From assembly GCA_023213395.1 (NCBI GenBank), contig CM041465.1, positions 174,723,741 to 174,787,740 on the forward strand: 64,000 nt of DNA. Reading direction: 5' to 3'. The stretch is from Cycas panzhihuaensis. Its lineage: Eukaryota > Cycadophyta. This document shows positions 32,393 to 43,999 of this stretch, in pieces. Below the pieces are notes generated by a model. That model was not told where the DNA came from and did not search any database. It worked only from the letters and a program-made list of their open reading frames with translations. Made by a program: the position numbers and the translations under genes. Every line of letters begins with the position of its first letter. Position 1 is the first letter of the stretch.

Positions 32393-33367
32393 GTGGCTTA
32401 AATAACATTAACTGTTAGTCCCATAAATTCCTTCATGTAGCTACAAATAGTAATCTCTTTTACAAATATTTCTCAAAATCTCTGGTCAACAAGAGCTACA
32501 ACTTCATCGATAAAAGTTTGTACCATGCATTTGTCAAAACTGTCAACTATGACACTCAAAATGATCATCTCTAAACCAAGGTTCCAATGGTTTAGATGAC
32601 ATTACGATTTGGTACTTGTAGTTTAAGTTATAGACGAAAACGTCTAGATACCCCCTTTTAAAAACAAAACAAAAAATGATATAACTTTTTCTTCACTAAC
32701 CCAAGTTGAGTGGTTCCTTTTTCTAAGTAGAAATGACTTCAAAATGTCTCCAATGGGCTTGGTTTGAGGTGTTTTGAAGCTTTGTAGCTCCTGTAGTGGC
32801 CCCTGAAAGACGGATAAAAAATTTAAATTTTAGGGTAGCAATAATACCCTCCACTAAAATAGCAATAACTTTTAAACTAGATCTCCAAATTGAAATTTTT
32901 TTTTTTTGATCAATATATGTTTCAAGCCACATCAATTCAAAAAACATTTGAGGTCATTTGGATACCTATAGTAATTGTTATGCTCCTTTTAATGTGGGTC
33001 ACAATTAGGGTTTCTGAGGACTATCGCAATACCTGTTACTAAAATGCTGATAACTTTTTACTCCAATATCTAATGGATTTGAAACTATTTCCAACAGAAA
33101 GTAGACGCCAAGACGCACAAATTTAAACAAAAAAATATTGAGGTCAATTGGACAATTGTAGTGAAAGTTATGGCCATTTGAAGTTAAGGTAACAGATTTT
33201 AAACCCTAAAAATAGTGACGAACAGTAGGCTAAAATTAAATTCCCTGTAATTTTTGTAATTTCACTCCAAAACCTGTAGTATAACCACTCAAAATTTGTA
33301 AAATAGGCTTGGTTAACTCAAATTTGTGGCTATTTTTTCAAAATTCTTCCATTTATATTCTTGAAAA
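32393..33367 (-). other. Element Y leader
   Basis: Non-coding sequence between the PBS and gag, with an A/T run near 32897-32910. No gene is seen on either strand. Confidence 0.6.
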
Positions 33368-33383
33368 TGAAGCTTTGATACCA
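33368..33383 (-). promoter_or_regulatory. Element Y primer-binding site
   Basis: Minus strand TGGTATCAAAGCTTCA four bases after the LTR end; initiator-Met tRNA type with one change. Confidence 0.88.
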
Positions 33384-33387
33384 CTTA

Positions 33388-33850
33388 TGGCGATGCCCAT
33401 CATTTACAAGCAGAAAATATAGCATTCACACCATATATTATTTATAAAAACAATATCTCATCATAAATAACATCAAATATCCACAATAATTTAGATATAA
33501 TAGCAAACCACATAATAATATCAGATTAATATCAAACTTGCCACAATAAATAGGAAATGCCAAATAAAATAACAATAGTATCTTGCCCTCTTTGAGGCGA
33601 GGGTTTCCTCCCAAAATGGCACAAAGTGCCCTAATGGCTCTAGGCCATTAGTCCAAATCCAACATATCAAATTCTCCCAAGATGCCTTACAAATGAACAA
33701 GACTCTTCTATTTATAGCCTTCTATTTCTCTCTCTAAAAACCATCTCCTAGTTATCTTTCTCAAAAAAACTGACTTCATAATAAATATAAATTTAATAGT
33801 TCTTCCTAAATCTTCAAAAACTAACTTCATCATCATTTTAGAATGCCACA
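33388..33850 (-). repeat. Element Y 5' LTR
   Basis: 463 bp, TGTGGCATTCTAAAATG to GATGGGCATCGCCA on the minus strand. It matches the split 3' LTR along its length. Confidence 0.9.
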
Positions 33851-34760
33851 CAACCACAAGTGGAAGATGGATGACTCAGAATGCAATCTATCTCAAAATA
33901 CTTTGTCTTTGATCCAATCCTTAATGGTAATAATAATTCAAAATGCAAAAATCACTTCAAACTGCAATACTTCATAGTTCCCATAGTATAATGTTGTGAA
34001 TTAATGCTTCCAAATTGTATTTGAGGTAAATAATTTAACCTAATATGTTGTACCAAACCTATGGTGGATAGAGATGGATTAGGTAGGAGATGTCAATCAC
34101 TATGATTGGTATGGAAGCTTTACAAAGGGATTCCATTCATAGTTATTAATTATGTCTACGTTGGATAGTTCCACATCTCTGGATAAGAAACACTTTTCTT
34201 GGCCTGCGAAATAATTCATAGGTTATTACTTTGTTCTCTCCTTCCATTCTTTTTTGTGAATAACTTTCCACACTATTTTAATTGTTTCTTGACATGCTTT
34301 AGTTCCTAATTCTAGTTCATTGATGAGCATTTGCCTTCATTTATGTTCCATTATAGGTAGGCAAAGAACACCAAGACAATTTGGTATTTCATGAGAAGAA
34401 CAATCCAATTTATTTGTACAACAATCCAATTTATACATGAGATTGTTCAATTCATGCACAAGGCAATCCAATTTTAACCAATGCTAATGCAATATTAAGG
34501 GCATGCAATCTAGCTATAAGTGTGACACTAGCATAGCAAGGCTATAATTATGGTATATGCCATGAAACATCCATTGTCTTGGTTGTTATACATATAAAAT
34601 AACATAAATAAATATCTGTGCAGAAAGACTTCTTATTCTAGAATACAAATAGATAAACAAAAACAATCATGATGCGAGTTTATCATATATAGTTGACCAT
34701 TAATGAGGAGATATTAAAGAATGGCTTGAACACCACCACAACAAACTTCCCTTCGCATTA
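33851..34760. other. AT-rich sequence without recognised genes
   Basis: No coding homology, exon of RSH or LTR ends seen. A short AATCCAATTTAT-type word is repeated near 34404-34440. Probably host intron or intergenic DNA. Confidence 0.5.
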
Positions 34761-35629
34761 TGTTGGGACATATTTTGACACATAGGCCTTGAGGAAGACG
34801 GAATACAGGTTGTATTGACCAAAGGAATGCAAGTACGAATGCAGACGGCACGCACGTGCAACAGGTGAAGAAATCAGCATTCAGTGCGTATGACAAAGTG
34901 CGTGAACGGCAGTGCGTATCACGGATACGTGCGAGCGGAAACGTAATCGAGGAAACGGTGACGTATGATGCAAGACGGTGGAGGCCTGGAAGGCGCAGAC
35001 GTACGTACGGACCTAAAGAGACATTAGTTAAGTGTATAACTAATGATTAAAGTGAAAGGGTACCTTGGTAACAAAAAGGTATGGTTATGACTTTGGGTCA
35101 TGACCTTTCATCCAAAAGGCATCAAAGGGACATATTTAATGGTGCTTTGAGGACCATTCCAGTGTGAGAGCCGAGTGAGTCAATCATATTGTATACTCTT
35201 GAGGGTGAGAGCCGAGTTATTCATTCCTATGTCATCTGCTCGAGGGTGAGAGCCGGATATCAAGGGTACGCAAGAGTACAGAGACAGACGCATGATGTAG
35301 ATTGGAGCATGGATGGGTGATTAGTACCATCCGGGTAAGCATATGGACAAAAGGATCGATTCTTTGGAATGCTCGTGAATGCATTCCACCCTTGTGTAAT
35401 TGAACTGCTGAATTAATAAAAGAAAGAGTTACGTGGAAATTGGTGTATTCTTGGTGTGTGATGATGATTTGTCAAGTATGTATTGATTGCATCACGTGTA
35501 CCATTCGTGAATTTTATATGGAATGTATGTGGAATGTATAACCATGTTGATGTCCTAAAACTAGACTATAGCTATGTAACCTTGACAAGTGCACCGATTC
35601 CACAAGGGCGTGGAATCTATAAGTCAACA
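34761..35629 (+). repeat. Element B 5' LTR
   Basis: 869 bp, TGTTGGGACATATTTTGACAC to ATCTATAAGTCAACA. It contains a CpG-rich block (about 34840-35010) with repeated GTGCGTAT/GCGTATGA words and three copies of a unit carrying GTGAGAGCCGAGT (about 35163-35270). Confidence 0.92.
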
Positions 35630-35652
35630 TTGGTTCCGCTGCCTACGTCCAT
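35630..35652 (+). promoter_or_regulatory. Element B primer-binding region
   Basis: TTGGTTCCGCTGCCTACGTCC directly after the LTR. The same place in element C reads TTAGTTTTGTTGCCTAAGTCC. Conserved position and pattern, but I cannot name the tRNA. Confidence 0.5.
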
Positions 35653-35767
35653 TGAGGAGGGACAGGCCTAGGGGTTTCAAAGAAAAAGAATGTGTAAAGG
35701 GCAGAGGACCACAGGCCGCCGTGATGGCGGGTCAGAACTAAGCCACAGCAGCCTGTGGGACCTTCCA

Positions 35768-37440
35768 ATGCCACCTAAGAGGCCTTCAAGGTCGGAAGAG
35801 CCCCAAAAGGATACTTCACCTAAGGAAAAAGAAACCAAAGGCAAAGGGCACTAAGATGGTCAAAAGAGGCAAAACTCAGAAGGGCGAGGAGACTAAGTTC
35901 GCAAAACAACGAGACTAAGGGACAGTCCGTTGAAGGATCTGAGGCAAGTGGAGCCCAGACACCTCAGGAAGAAGAAACCCATGGCGAACGCATGGTATTG
36001 ACACCAACCCCTATCAGAGATGATTTGTTTAGCCCGAATTGGAAGGAAGCCTAAAGTGGACGAAAAACATAAGGAAATCTTAACAGAGGGTAGTATACCA
36101 ATGAGGACAGGCAAGGACCTAGGTGATGTTGATAAGAAGGCGGAGGAAGGTCCCTCGACATATTGGGAAAACAAGCTAACGAGGCAGCTATTTGAAGATT
36201 CGACAGAAAAGGGTTCTGATCAATCTTACATTACGGTAACACCATTGACAATACAAGTTCCAGGTGTAGTGGAACCTATACATATAAAAACTCCGTTCAA
36301 AAATCCGTTGTTTGGAAAGGATACGGCAGCAGTAGTCACTCCCAGTACATCCCCAAAGGACGGAGGAGGGGAAAGATCACCATCAGGGGGGGAACGGTTG
36401 CAATCTCCCAAGATGGACGACCATAGAGATTTCGGGAAATTAATCTTCAATGATACTTCAGACGCAGCAGAGCATGTGTATTTGTTTTAGAATCTCATTG
36501 ATGTTAGAAAAATAACGGACGAAGATGAGATTAAAGCACGCTTCGCCTGTACATTGAGAGGTGTACCCTTGGCGTGGTATAAGGAAACGAACAAAAATGA
36601 GCCATGGGCAAAGATGAAGAAAGCGTCAAGAGAGATTCCAAAAGTTTCGCAGAATGAAGTCATGGAAATCGCATTGAGAAATCAGAGGTCGGGGAATCCG
36701 TCCTAACTTACATTAGTAGAATGAAGATTATTGCGCAAGTATGATCAATGAGACAATTACGGATCATAACATGAAGAATTACTTCGTCGAGGGCTAAATG
36801 AGAAGTTGCGAGCCATGATGCATGCTCATCCAATGAAATCATTCAAGAATGCTCGTGGAGTTGGCATTGGATTTCGAGATGGAAATGGACGCCTGTGGGG
36901 ACAAGATCCCTTGTCGCTAAGATTGCAAGATGAGATTAGAGAGTCGAGACAGAATCAAGATAATCGACCCTTCCGCCAAAGTTGGAGTAGCGTAAGAGGA
37001 GTCTCAATTAGAGGCACCGAGGAAAGAAGTAGCCCGATTGAAAATCGAAATAATCGGGAAGAAGAAGAGACACCAAAGAAGAAAGAGCACCTTTGGAAGG
37101 GTGACCCGTGGTGCCATATTTGTGAAGAAAACTCACATACCACCCGGAATGTGAATTGAACTTAAAAACAATGTGACGCACCAACAGAGAAGTGGTGCCA
37201 CATATGTGAGGTGGATACCCACACAACTAGGGATTGCTTCTACAATTCCGGAGGAAAATCATTCGGAGGTCGAGGTCGGGAAGAGGCAACCCACCTGCAA
37301 CGTGTATACAACGAGGGTGCACGGAACCCTCGAGGAAGAGACAATGATGGGGAGATGCCTCATCTCGCCTCACGATTCGGACCGAAGTCCGAATGCCCGA
37401 TGAAGTGGAATACGAACAAAAGCCGTCAGATGTGGTAGCT
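35768..37440 (+). pseudogene. Element B gag
   Basis: Starts MPPKRPSRSEEPQK, matching the start of element C (MRPKWPSKAEESQT). Capsid: DFGKLIFNDTSDAAEHVYLF and TLRGVPLAWYKETNKNEPWA. Zinc knuckles: CHICEENSHTTRNV (last Cys is Val) near 37113-37155 and CHICEVDTHTTRDC near 37198-37240 (complete). Frame breaks near 35850, 36490, 36700 and 37160. These knuckles match CHICEKGTHTTKEC of element C. Confidence 0.85.
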
Positions 37441-38390
37441 GGGCCAAGTGACCACAAAATGTAAGATTGCAAGGGTAAAGCCAAAGCAACAAACTTAATG
37501 ACGATCGTCTTGAAACAAAAATGTGAAATTGCGTAATAAGCGAGAAGAGAAAGTGGATGAAGAATACCCACATCCCAACTGAATTGGATCGGTACAAGAA
37601 AGCAAAACAAGTGTTGGACGGTTTAGTCCGGGAGGAAAATATACTATCAATGGGTAAACCGGAAACAAAAAATGTTTATGTTCGGAAAAATAAACAAAAA
37701 GAGCCAGAAAAACTACCGGAAGAACTTAAGACAAAACCCCAAATGGTGCAAATGGAGGAACTTTTCAAAGGATTACCAGTTGAGGATATCCCCAAAATGT
37801 TGCTATTAATGGAGAATTTGGCGAAACGATTCTGATTGACTATTCCCCGTCCCAAGTTATTGATTGGATCAAAGGAGGAGTGCTACGAAAGGAATTACCA
37901 AGAGTTGGAAGCAAATCATACCATCATTCGACATGGATCCGATGGTAACCATGTCGCTTTGGGAGAAAAGTTTAGAGTGATCGTTGATGGGGAGCGGTGG
38001 AATGTCTGCCCACCTCGACATGGCGAAGTTGGGGAGTCCAAAGTTGGAAGCGGCAACCTATTCGTTAAAACTAGCCAATGAATTGTTGGTGCGACTGTGG
38101 GAAAACTAGTGAAGCGTCAAGGTGGATGTGGCGGGAATTGTCGTAAAGATCGATTTTACGATTGTGGAAAGCGGAGAAAGGTGCAATACCCTATCCGACT
38201 TTATTGGGAGACCATGGCTATACAAAACCCAATGTCTCCGAGTTGGAAAGATGTAACCTTCACCTTGTCAGATGAAGGAAATAAAGTAGTATTACCAATG
38301 TTGGGGAAGAACTCCATTGAGGTGATACCTGACAACGGATCAAGTACAACCGTTGTAAGGGAAGCAACAACTTCTTCATGTGACAAAGAA
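37441..38390 (+). pseudogene. Element B linker and protease-like remnant
   Basis: After gag: ELDRYKKAKQVLDGLVREEN (about 37580) and LFKGLPVEDIPKMLLLMENL (about 37770). From 38250: TFTLSDEGNKVVLPMLGKNS, then IEVIPDNGSSTTVV, resembling the aspartic protease site with DNG in place of DSG/DGG. Too degraded to be sure. Confidence 0.5.
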
Positions 38391-39000
38391 AACCTCTATC
38401 ATACTGCGGAGAAGCCTACAACATCGACCCATTACCAGAAAGAAGAACCGACCTATTTTGGAGAAATTTACAATTCTTCAGATGATGAAAACGAGATGAG
38501 ATTTGTGGATTATTGGCTAAGGGACGATTATGAAGTCAACCCCTCATCCTATAGATGTAACCTACTTTCTCATAATGTGACCGAAATAGTTGCCACTCCA
38601 GAAGATAGAAATCATGGAGAATATGTTGGAGATAATGTGAAGACCTTTTATGGAGAACCACTATGTGGAGTTTTCCATTCGAGACATTGTAGAGAACATT
38701 GGTTAGGAGAAGACCAATTAAGGGATCATAAGAAGAAATCGACAAAACATACCACACCAAGGAAAAGGCAGAAAAAGACAAGGCACGACCGCCACGACAA
38801 GACATCGTATTTCAAGAAGGGTGATCGAGTATGGCGATTCGACAACAAATCCCAAACAACCCAAGGAGAATTGAAGATGCATTGGAAAGGCCCATATAGG
38901 ATTGAGAAAGTGTACCGAGAATGGTACTATCCGATTGGAAAAACTATCGTGCCGCCTACTACGAAATGGTCAAGGGTAGTAAACTGAAACCTTATATCAA
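38391..39000 (+). pseudogene. Element B integrase C-terminal tail
   Basis: Same open frame as the preceding stretch (to 38987). Acidic linker sequence, then RHDKTSYFKKGDRVWRFDNK and GELKMHWKGPYRIEKVY: the integrase C-terminal beta-barrel (KxGDxVxxxDxK...GKxxxxWxGPYxI). The catalytic core that should precede it is absent, so RT through the integrase core has been deleted between about 38390 and 38750. Confidence 0.8.
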
Positions 39001-39375
39001 CTAGGGTGGAGCAACTTACCAGCAGGATCAATTTGGTTGTATCATATCGTGTGCATGAAGTTGAGGCAAAATCGAATTGCCTTGATACCGAACGTGATTC
39101 GATTCGGTATGTAACATAAAATACAAAAAATTAAAAAGCAGAAAAACAACCGTAACTCATATCATAAGCAATATGGTGAAGCATGGAGGAAAGATATACC
39201 ATCATACGGAAAATCAAGGAGAGTCAAACAAAACAAAGCACCAATAGATGAGGATTTATTAACCAGAATGGCAACCGAAAGGAGCGAGGCGGCGAGCAAA
39301 GCGACCTTAGAGAGAGGGAGGAATACCCCAAATTTTGAATTTTTGTTGAGCAAGGATGCTCAACCCAATCATGTT

Positions 39376-39387
39376 GACCGGGATAGA
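39376..39387 (+). promoter_or_regulatory. Element B polypurine-like tract
   Basis: GACCGGGATAGA directly before the 3' LTR; element A and the fragment at 58457 have GGTATAGA and CGAGATAGA in the same place. Confidence 0.7.
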
Positions 39388-40227
39388 TGTTGGGACATAT
39401 TTTGACACATAGGCCTTGAGGAAGGCGGAATACAGTTGTATTGACCAAAGGAATGCAAGTACGAGCGATGCGGAGTGCATACGAGGCGACAGTGAAGAAA
39501 TCAGCATTCAGGTGCGTATGCGGTGCATACAGGCAGTGCGTATCACGGATACGTGCAGGCGAGCGAGCCGAGCGGAAGCAGTGCGTATGTGATGCAGGAC
39601 GGTGGAGGCCTGGGGAAGCCGCCGACGTGCGTCACGGACCTAAAGAGACATTAGTTAAGTGTATAACTAATGATTAAAGTGAAAGGGTACCTTGGTAACA
39701 AAAAGGTATGGTTATGACTTTGGGTCATGACCTTTCATCCAAAAGGCATCAAAGGGACATATTTAATGGTGCTTTGAGGACCATTCCGATGTGAGAGCCG
39801 AGTTATTCATTCCTATGTCATGTGCTCGAGGGTGAGAGCCGAGATCAAGGGTACGCAAAGGTGCGTATGACAAGACGTATGATGAGTGGAGCATGAGTGC
39901 ATGATAAGTACCATCTGGTACGCATATGTAACAGAAGGGCGTATGTCTGGAATGCTCCGGACGCATTCAGCCCACAATGTAAATAAACTGTTGAATTAAT
40001 AAAAGAAGAGTTATGTGGAAATTGGTGCATTCTTGATGTGTGTTGATGATGTCTTGAAGTATGTATTGAATTACATCTTGCTGTACCATTCTGTGAATTA
40101 TATATGGAATTATATGTGGAATATATGTGTATAACCATGTTGACAGTGTCCTAAAACTAGACTATAGCGCTGTGTAACCTTGACAAGTGCACTGATTCCA
40201 CAAGGGAGTGGAATCTACAAGTCAACA
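39388..40227 (+). repeat. Element B 3' LTR
   Basis: 840 bp. Almost the same as the 5' LTR at its ends, but the CpG-rich block (39460-39640) differs by several small indels and one copy of the GTGAGAGCCGAG unit is missing. Confidence 0.92.
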
Positions 40228-40232
40228 CATTA

Positions 40233-40906
40233 CCCCCAACCATCCATCATTGGGATTAACTGGCTACCCACTCTTGTTACCACTTCCACACTCTGCAAGC
40301 AATGTGAAAGCAATGTTAGGATCTCATTTTTTAATGCTATGTCCAATCCATCAGTCTTCTTTGGATTCTAGTTAGAATCTCCTCTTGTACCTAGCTCTCT
40401 TGAACCCACTACCAAAATGAAAGTCCAAGAAGGTGTGGTGAACATTAGGAACACATCCCAACCCTTTGGATAACTGATTATCACTTAGTGAGGCATTGTC
40501 CATATTCCTCGCTCTAAGGTACCTCAACCATGGAGTCTAGTCCATCAAAGCTCCATGTGGATATAGTCCATCAGATCCAACAAATAATTAATCTAGGCCC
40601 TTATGGTTCTTGCAATGATCATGCCCTGACTCTTTTGTAAGCCACCAAGAACCCTAGAGAGTGTGGTGCTCATAAGTACATAGGTAACCCCTATCTATGG
40701 TTCTCCACATCATTGTCTTCTCTTCATTCATGGCCTACAATTAGGCAAATATCATCACAATCAAATGGCAACAGAAATCATGCACGATACTCAATAGGTT
40801 CATTTTTCCTATTTATCATTTCAATATTCAATTATGAGTAAATCATGCATATGCATTCATAAAGGAAACATGCATATTTCCTGCCATTTATATTTTATCA
40901 AAAATG
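40233..40906. other. No gene recognised
   Basis: Neither strand shows known coding motifs or LTR ends. Continues host sequence to the right of element B. Confidence 0.5.
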
Positions 40907-41114
40907 TGCTGCATTCCCATTTCTGATGGAGGTCGACCTCAATGTCATTAGTACATCAAATATTGGAGGCTGAATTCTATATAAAATAGTTAATTAGTAT
41001 GGAGGCCGACTTCAAGAGAAGTTGTTATATTAAATATTGGATGCTGACTTCAATATAACAGACAATTAGTGGTTAGGTCAATTTCTATATAGAATATTAG
41101 TTCTTTAAGGGCTA

Positions 41115-41166
<52 letters not shown>

Positions 41167-41510
41167 GTAGTATCATCCTTCCTTGAGAAATCATTTTTTG
41201 GAAGTTTTTGCTCTTCTCTTCACTAGAAGGGTGGGCAATTCTCGTTGACACCTCCCTTTGAAGAGGGAAACTCTCAATCTTAATTGCTGGTGGTCAGATT
41301 TGTAAGAGACTTAATTATTATTGTTCTGTTTCTTTAATCTGCTGTTCTAAGCATTGGGTACCATAGTACTTTTGCTTATAGCTGTTGCTCCATCATTTAT
41401 TACGATTGTAATAACAATTAATATTATTGTATTGCTCTTACTACAGCTGTACTGCTATTCTATTAATTAATTACTATAATTTACTGCTGTACTTTTATTT
41501 TCCTGCTACA
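40907..41510 (+). repeat. Candidate gypsy LTR
   Basis: Begins TGCTGCATTCCCATTTC and ends TTTTCCTGCTACA, like the E-family LTR (TGTTGCATTC...CCGCTACA), and has the GAGGTCGACC/GCCGACTTCAAG words of the E and F LTRs. CTGTTATCAACTTATG follows, a possible degraded primer site. There is no second LTR in the window, so it may be a 5' LTR of the element split by H. Confidence 0.35.
41117..41167. repeat. (TC)n(TA)n microsatellite
   Basis: About 18 TC units followed by about 7 TA units. Confidence 0.97.
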
Positions 41511-42129
41511 CTGTTATCAACTTATGAAATGAATTGCCTCAAAACATAGTAGGACATGTAATCCCATATGGGGGGCAAGTAATATTAGAGCTCAGCTGTG
41601 GTTCTCAGAAATTGGTTTTAGGCAGCAAAATTGGGAAAAAAAACAATAGTATTTTAGATCTATTTTCAGGCATTTCAGCCAGTATAAAGTCAATTCTGTC
41701 ATCAGAAACAAGTGGCAGAAATAGATGACTTGCTACAGCAGCAATTCCATCAATTCAATGATCAAAACATCTAATTTCAGCAATCTGAAATCAGTCTTTT
41801 ACACAGAAATTAGAGTGCACTGGCTAGATAAAAACAGTTTCATGAAGCATAATTCGAAATTCAGTAATCAAAAAGCAAAAAACAATGGTCAAAAATCAAA
41901 TTCCCATAGTTAGAAATCAAACCTTTGAAGTTAAAAACCTGACTTCAGCAGCAAATGGTCAAATTTCAGAATCAAAAATCAGTCCTAACAACTTTAACCC
42001 TTGATAAAGAAGAAGAAATGGCTTCTTTGAGGACATCAAATCCCTTTAAAGAATTTCACTTAGAAGAGTAAAAGCTAGATCTAGGACTTCTAAAATATGG
42101 AACAAATTGGATAGATTAGTAGTGCAAGA
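41511..42129. other. Unassigned sequence left of element H
   Basis: Possible leader of a gypsy element. Runs of ATCAGAAATCA/CAGCAATT-like words, no coding motif recognised. Confidence 0.35.
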
Positions 42130-42371
42130 TGTTAAAAAAAACAGACAAGTATTTTGCTACTCCAAAATAATGTCTTCTTCTCATTACTTACAAGTGGAAG
42201 ATTCTTGCATACATATACATTAAAGGCCGCAATGAGAAGCCAATGAGAGAGAGCCAAAAGAAAACACTTTGTACAACTTTTAATAATAGCATAAGTTGTG
42301 CTCTAACTAAAGACTCTAAGTTAACATTGACTTAAGAAAAACAGTAAAAATTCTAGGTAAAAACCGTAACA
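42130..42371 (-). repeat. Element H 3' LTR
   Basis: Minus-strand TGTTACGGTTTTTACC to CTTTTTTTAACA-type end. Preceded on the minus strand by TTAAGGGGAGG (42372-42382), the polypurine tract. Confidence 0.93.
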
Positions 42372-42384
42372 CCTCCCCTTAAGG

Positions 42385-43010
42385 TTTTACTCCTCCTCCT
42401 TGACTCCTAGAAGAGTTCTGAGATGTAGAAATTTATTCTTTCCCAGAGGTTTGGTAAGAATGGCTGCTAATATTTGTTCACTGTAGCAATATTGGAGCTC
42501 AAGTTCCTTGCTTGGGACTTTTTCTCTGATGAAGTGATAATGCACTTCTATATGCTTTGTCCTCACATGAAAAACTAGATTCTTGGTCATCTTGATGGTA
42601 CTCTAGTTGTCATAGTATATTTGAGTTGTTTCAGGCACATCAAGATTTAGATCCTTACAGAGTTGCCTTAGCCAAATTGCTTCACAGGTTGTGCTTATTG
42701 CTGCCTTATATTCGGCCTTTGTGGATGACAAAGCTATAGTCGCCTATTTTTTGTTGCTCCATGAAATAATTGTTGAGCTTAAGCTGAAGTAGTAACATAT
42801 GGTGGACTTTCTTTCCCGTTTCTCTCTAGCCCAATTTGAGTCACTATATCCAATTAGTTTAGACTCTATAGCCTTGTTATAGTTTAGCACAAGATTCACG
42901 GAGGCCTTAACATATCTTAGGATGCATTTTGCAGTATTCTATTGTGTAATCTTGGGCTTACTCATATATCTTGAGACAGTTCCCACAGAATAGGAAATAT
43001 CTAGTCTAGT
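42385..43010 (-). pseudogene. Element H RNase H
   Basis: C-terminal RNase H motifs on the minus strand: TKNLVFHVRTKHIEVHYHFI (42590-42530), LAAILTKPLGKNKF. The front part (about 42990-42600: YTNYDWVEREKESP-like and CEAIWLRQL) is broken by several stops. Confidence 0.85.
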
Positions 43011-43254
43011 TGTTATGAGATAGATAAGACTGCCAATCAACTACTGGTAGAGAGTCTCATCAACATCCGTGTCTTAATCCTCAGTTGTCAAAGAGCAACA
43101 TGTTTCCATGGGAGTTGCACATGGTTTGCACTCTTCCATTTTGAATTTTTTGAGATTTTTTTTTGCATATTTTTCTTAGAAAATAAAAAATCCATTCTCC
43201 GTTTGATGTACTTCAATTCCCAAATAGTAATGAAGTTCACCCAATTTTGACATT

Positions 43255-43873
43255 TTAAATTTGTCCTTTTCCTTGCTTCACTTGGTTGATGGTATCATCA
43301 TTTCCTGTGACAATTAGATCATCAAGATAAACAACAATTATGGCGACTAGATTTTTTCCTTTACTTTTTATGTACAGACTCAGATTAGATTCGCATCTTC
43401 TAAATCCACTCTCTCTGAGGTGCATATCTAATTTCTTATACCATGCTCGTAGAGTTTGTTTAGGTCCATAAAGTGCCTTTTTTAGCCAACAAACTAAGTG
43501 TTCACTGCCTTCTTTTATGAAGCCAAGAGGCTGCTCCATATAAACTTCCTCTACCAAATCTTCGTTTAGAAAGGCGCTCATTACTTCAAGCTATATAATT
43601 TTCCAATCATATTATGCTGCTAGCTATAACAGTCTTAATTGTGCCCATCTTGGCTACTAGAGCAGAAGTTTCTTCATAATCAATCCTTGCAGTTTGAGTA
43701 TATTCCTTGGCAACTAGTCGGGTTTTATATTTCTTAATGCTCTCATCAGGTTTTTCCTTAATCTTATAAACCCATTTACATCCAACTATGGGTTTTCCAT
43801 TAGGGAACAATACCAAATCCCATGTTTCATTATGTTTAATGGCATGAACTTCCTTTTCTATTACAGTTCTCAA
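43255..43873 (-). pseudogene. Element H reverse transcriptase
   Basis: Minus strand: NETWDLVLFPNGKPIVGCKW, VYKIKEKPDESIKKYKTRLV (43873-43660), then LNEDLVEEVYMEQPLGFIKE, KKALYGPKQTLRAWYKKLD and the catalytic YLDD followed by LIVTG (about 43330-43315). A frameshift near 43600 separates the halves and another follows at 43255. Confidence 0.9.
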
Positions 43874-43999
43874 TCTTTCATCTCTGCAAGCCTCTTCATG
43901 GTTTTGTGGTTCTATAGAAAAATATCAAGGCTTCTTGTTTTTGAAGCCTAGTTCATTGCTCAAAAGTCTCATCTTCAAAATCTTCTAAGGTTTTTAGGT

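Larger units (their letters stand above)
30387..33850 (-). mobile_element. Non-autonomous LTR element Y (gag only); 3' LTR continues at 6941-7314
   Basis: Minus-strand element. 5' LTR 33388-33850, PBS 33368-33383, gag 31862-32392, a conserved pre-PPT segment near 30681-31055, PPT 30454-30470, and a 3' LTR that starts at 30453 and continues, after element A, at 7314 down to 6941. No protease, RT or integrase is present in the 2.9 kb of internal sequence. It shares LTR start (TGTGGCATTCC), PPT and pre-PPT sequence with element Z at 55437-58430. A TSD was not found. Confidence 0.85.
34761..40227 (+). mobile_element. Ty3/gypsy element B, pol-deleted
   Basis: LTRs 34761-35629 and 39388-40227, perfect TSD catta (34756-34760, 40228-40232). 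The internal 3.76 kb holds gag with zinc knuckles, a protease-like remnant and the integrase C-terminal tail; RT, RNase H and the integrase core are missing. It therefore needed enzymes in trans or was deleted after insertion. Elements C and the 58457-58830 fragment are relatives. Codon stops are many. Confidence 0.92.

Noticed and set aside
6936-33855. TSD for element Y (acttg against caacc)
   Set aside because: The flanks do not match; Y may be too old or its end has changed.
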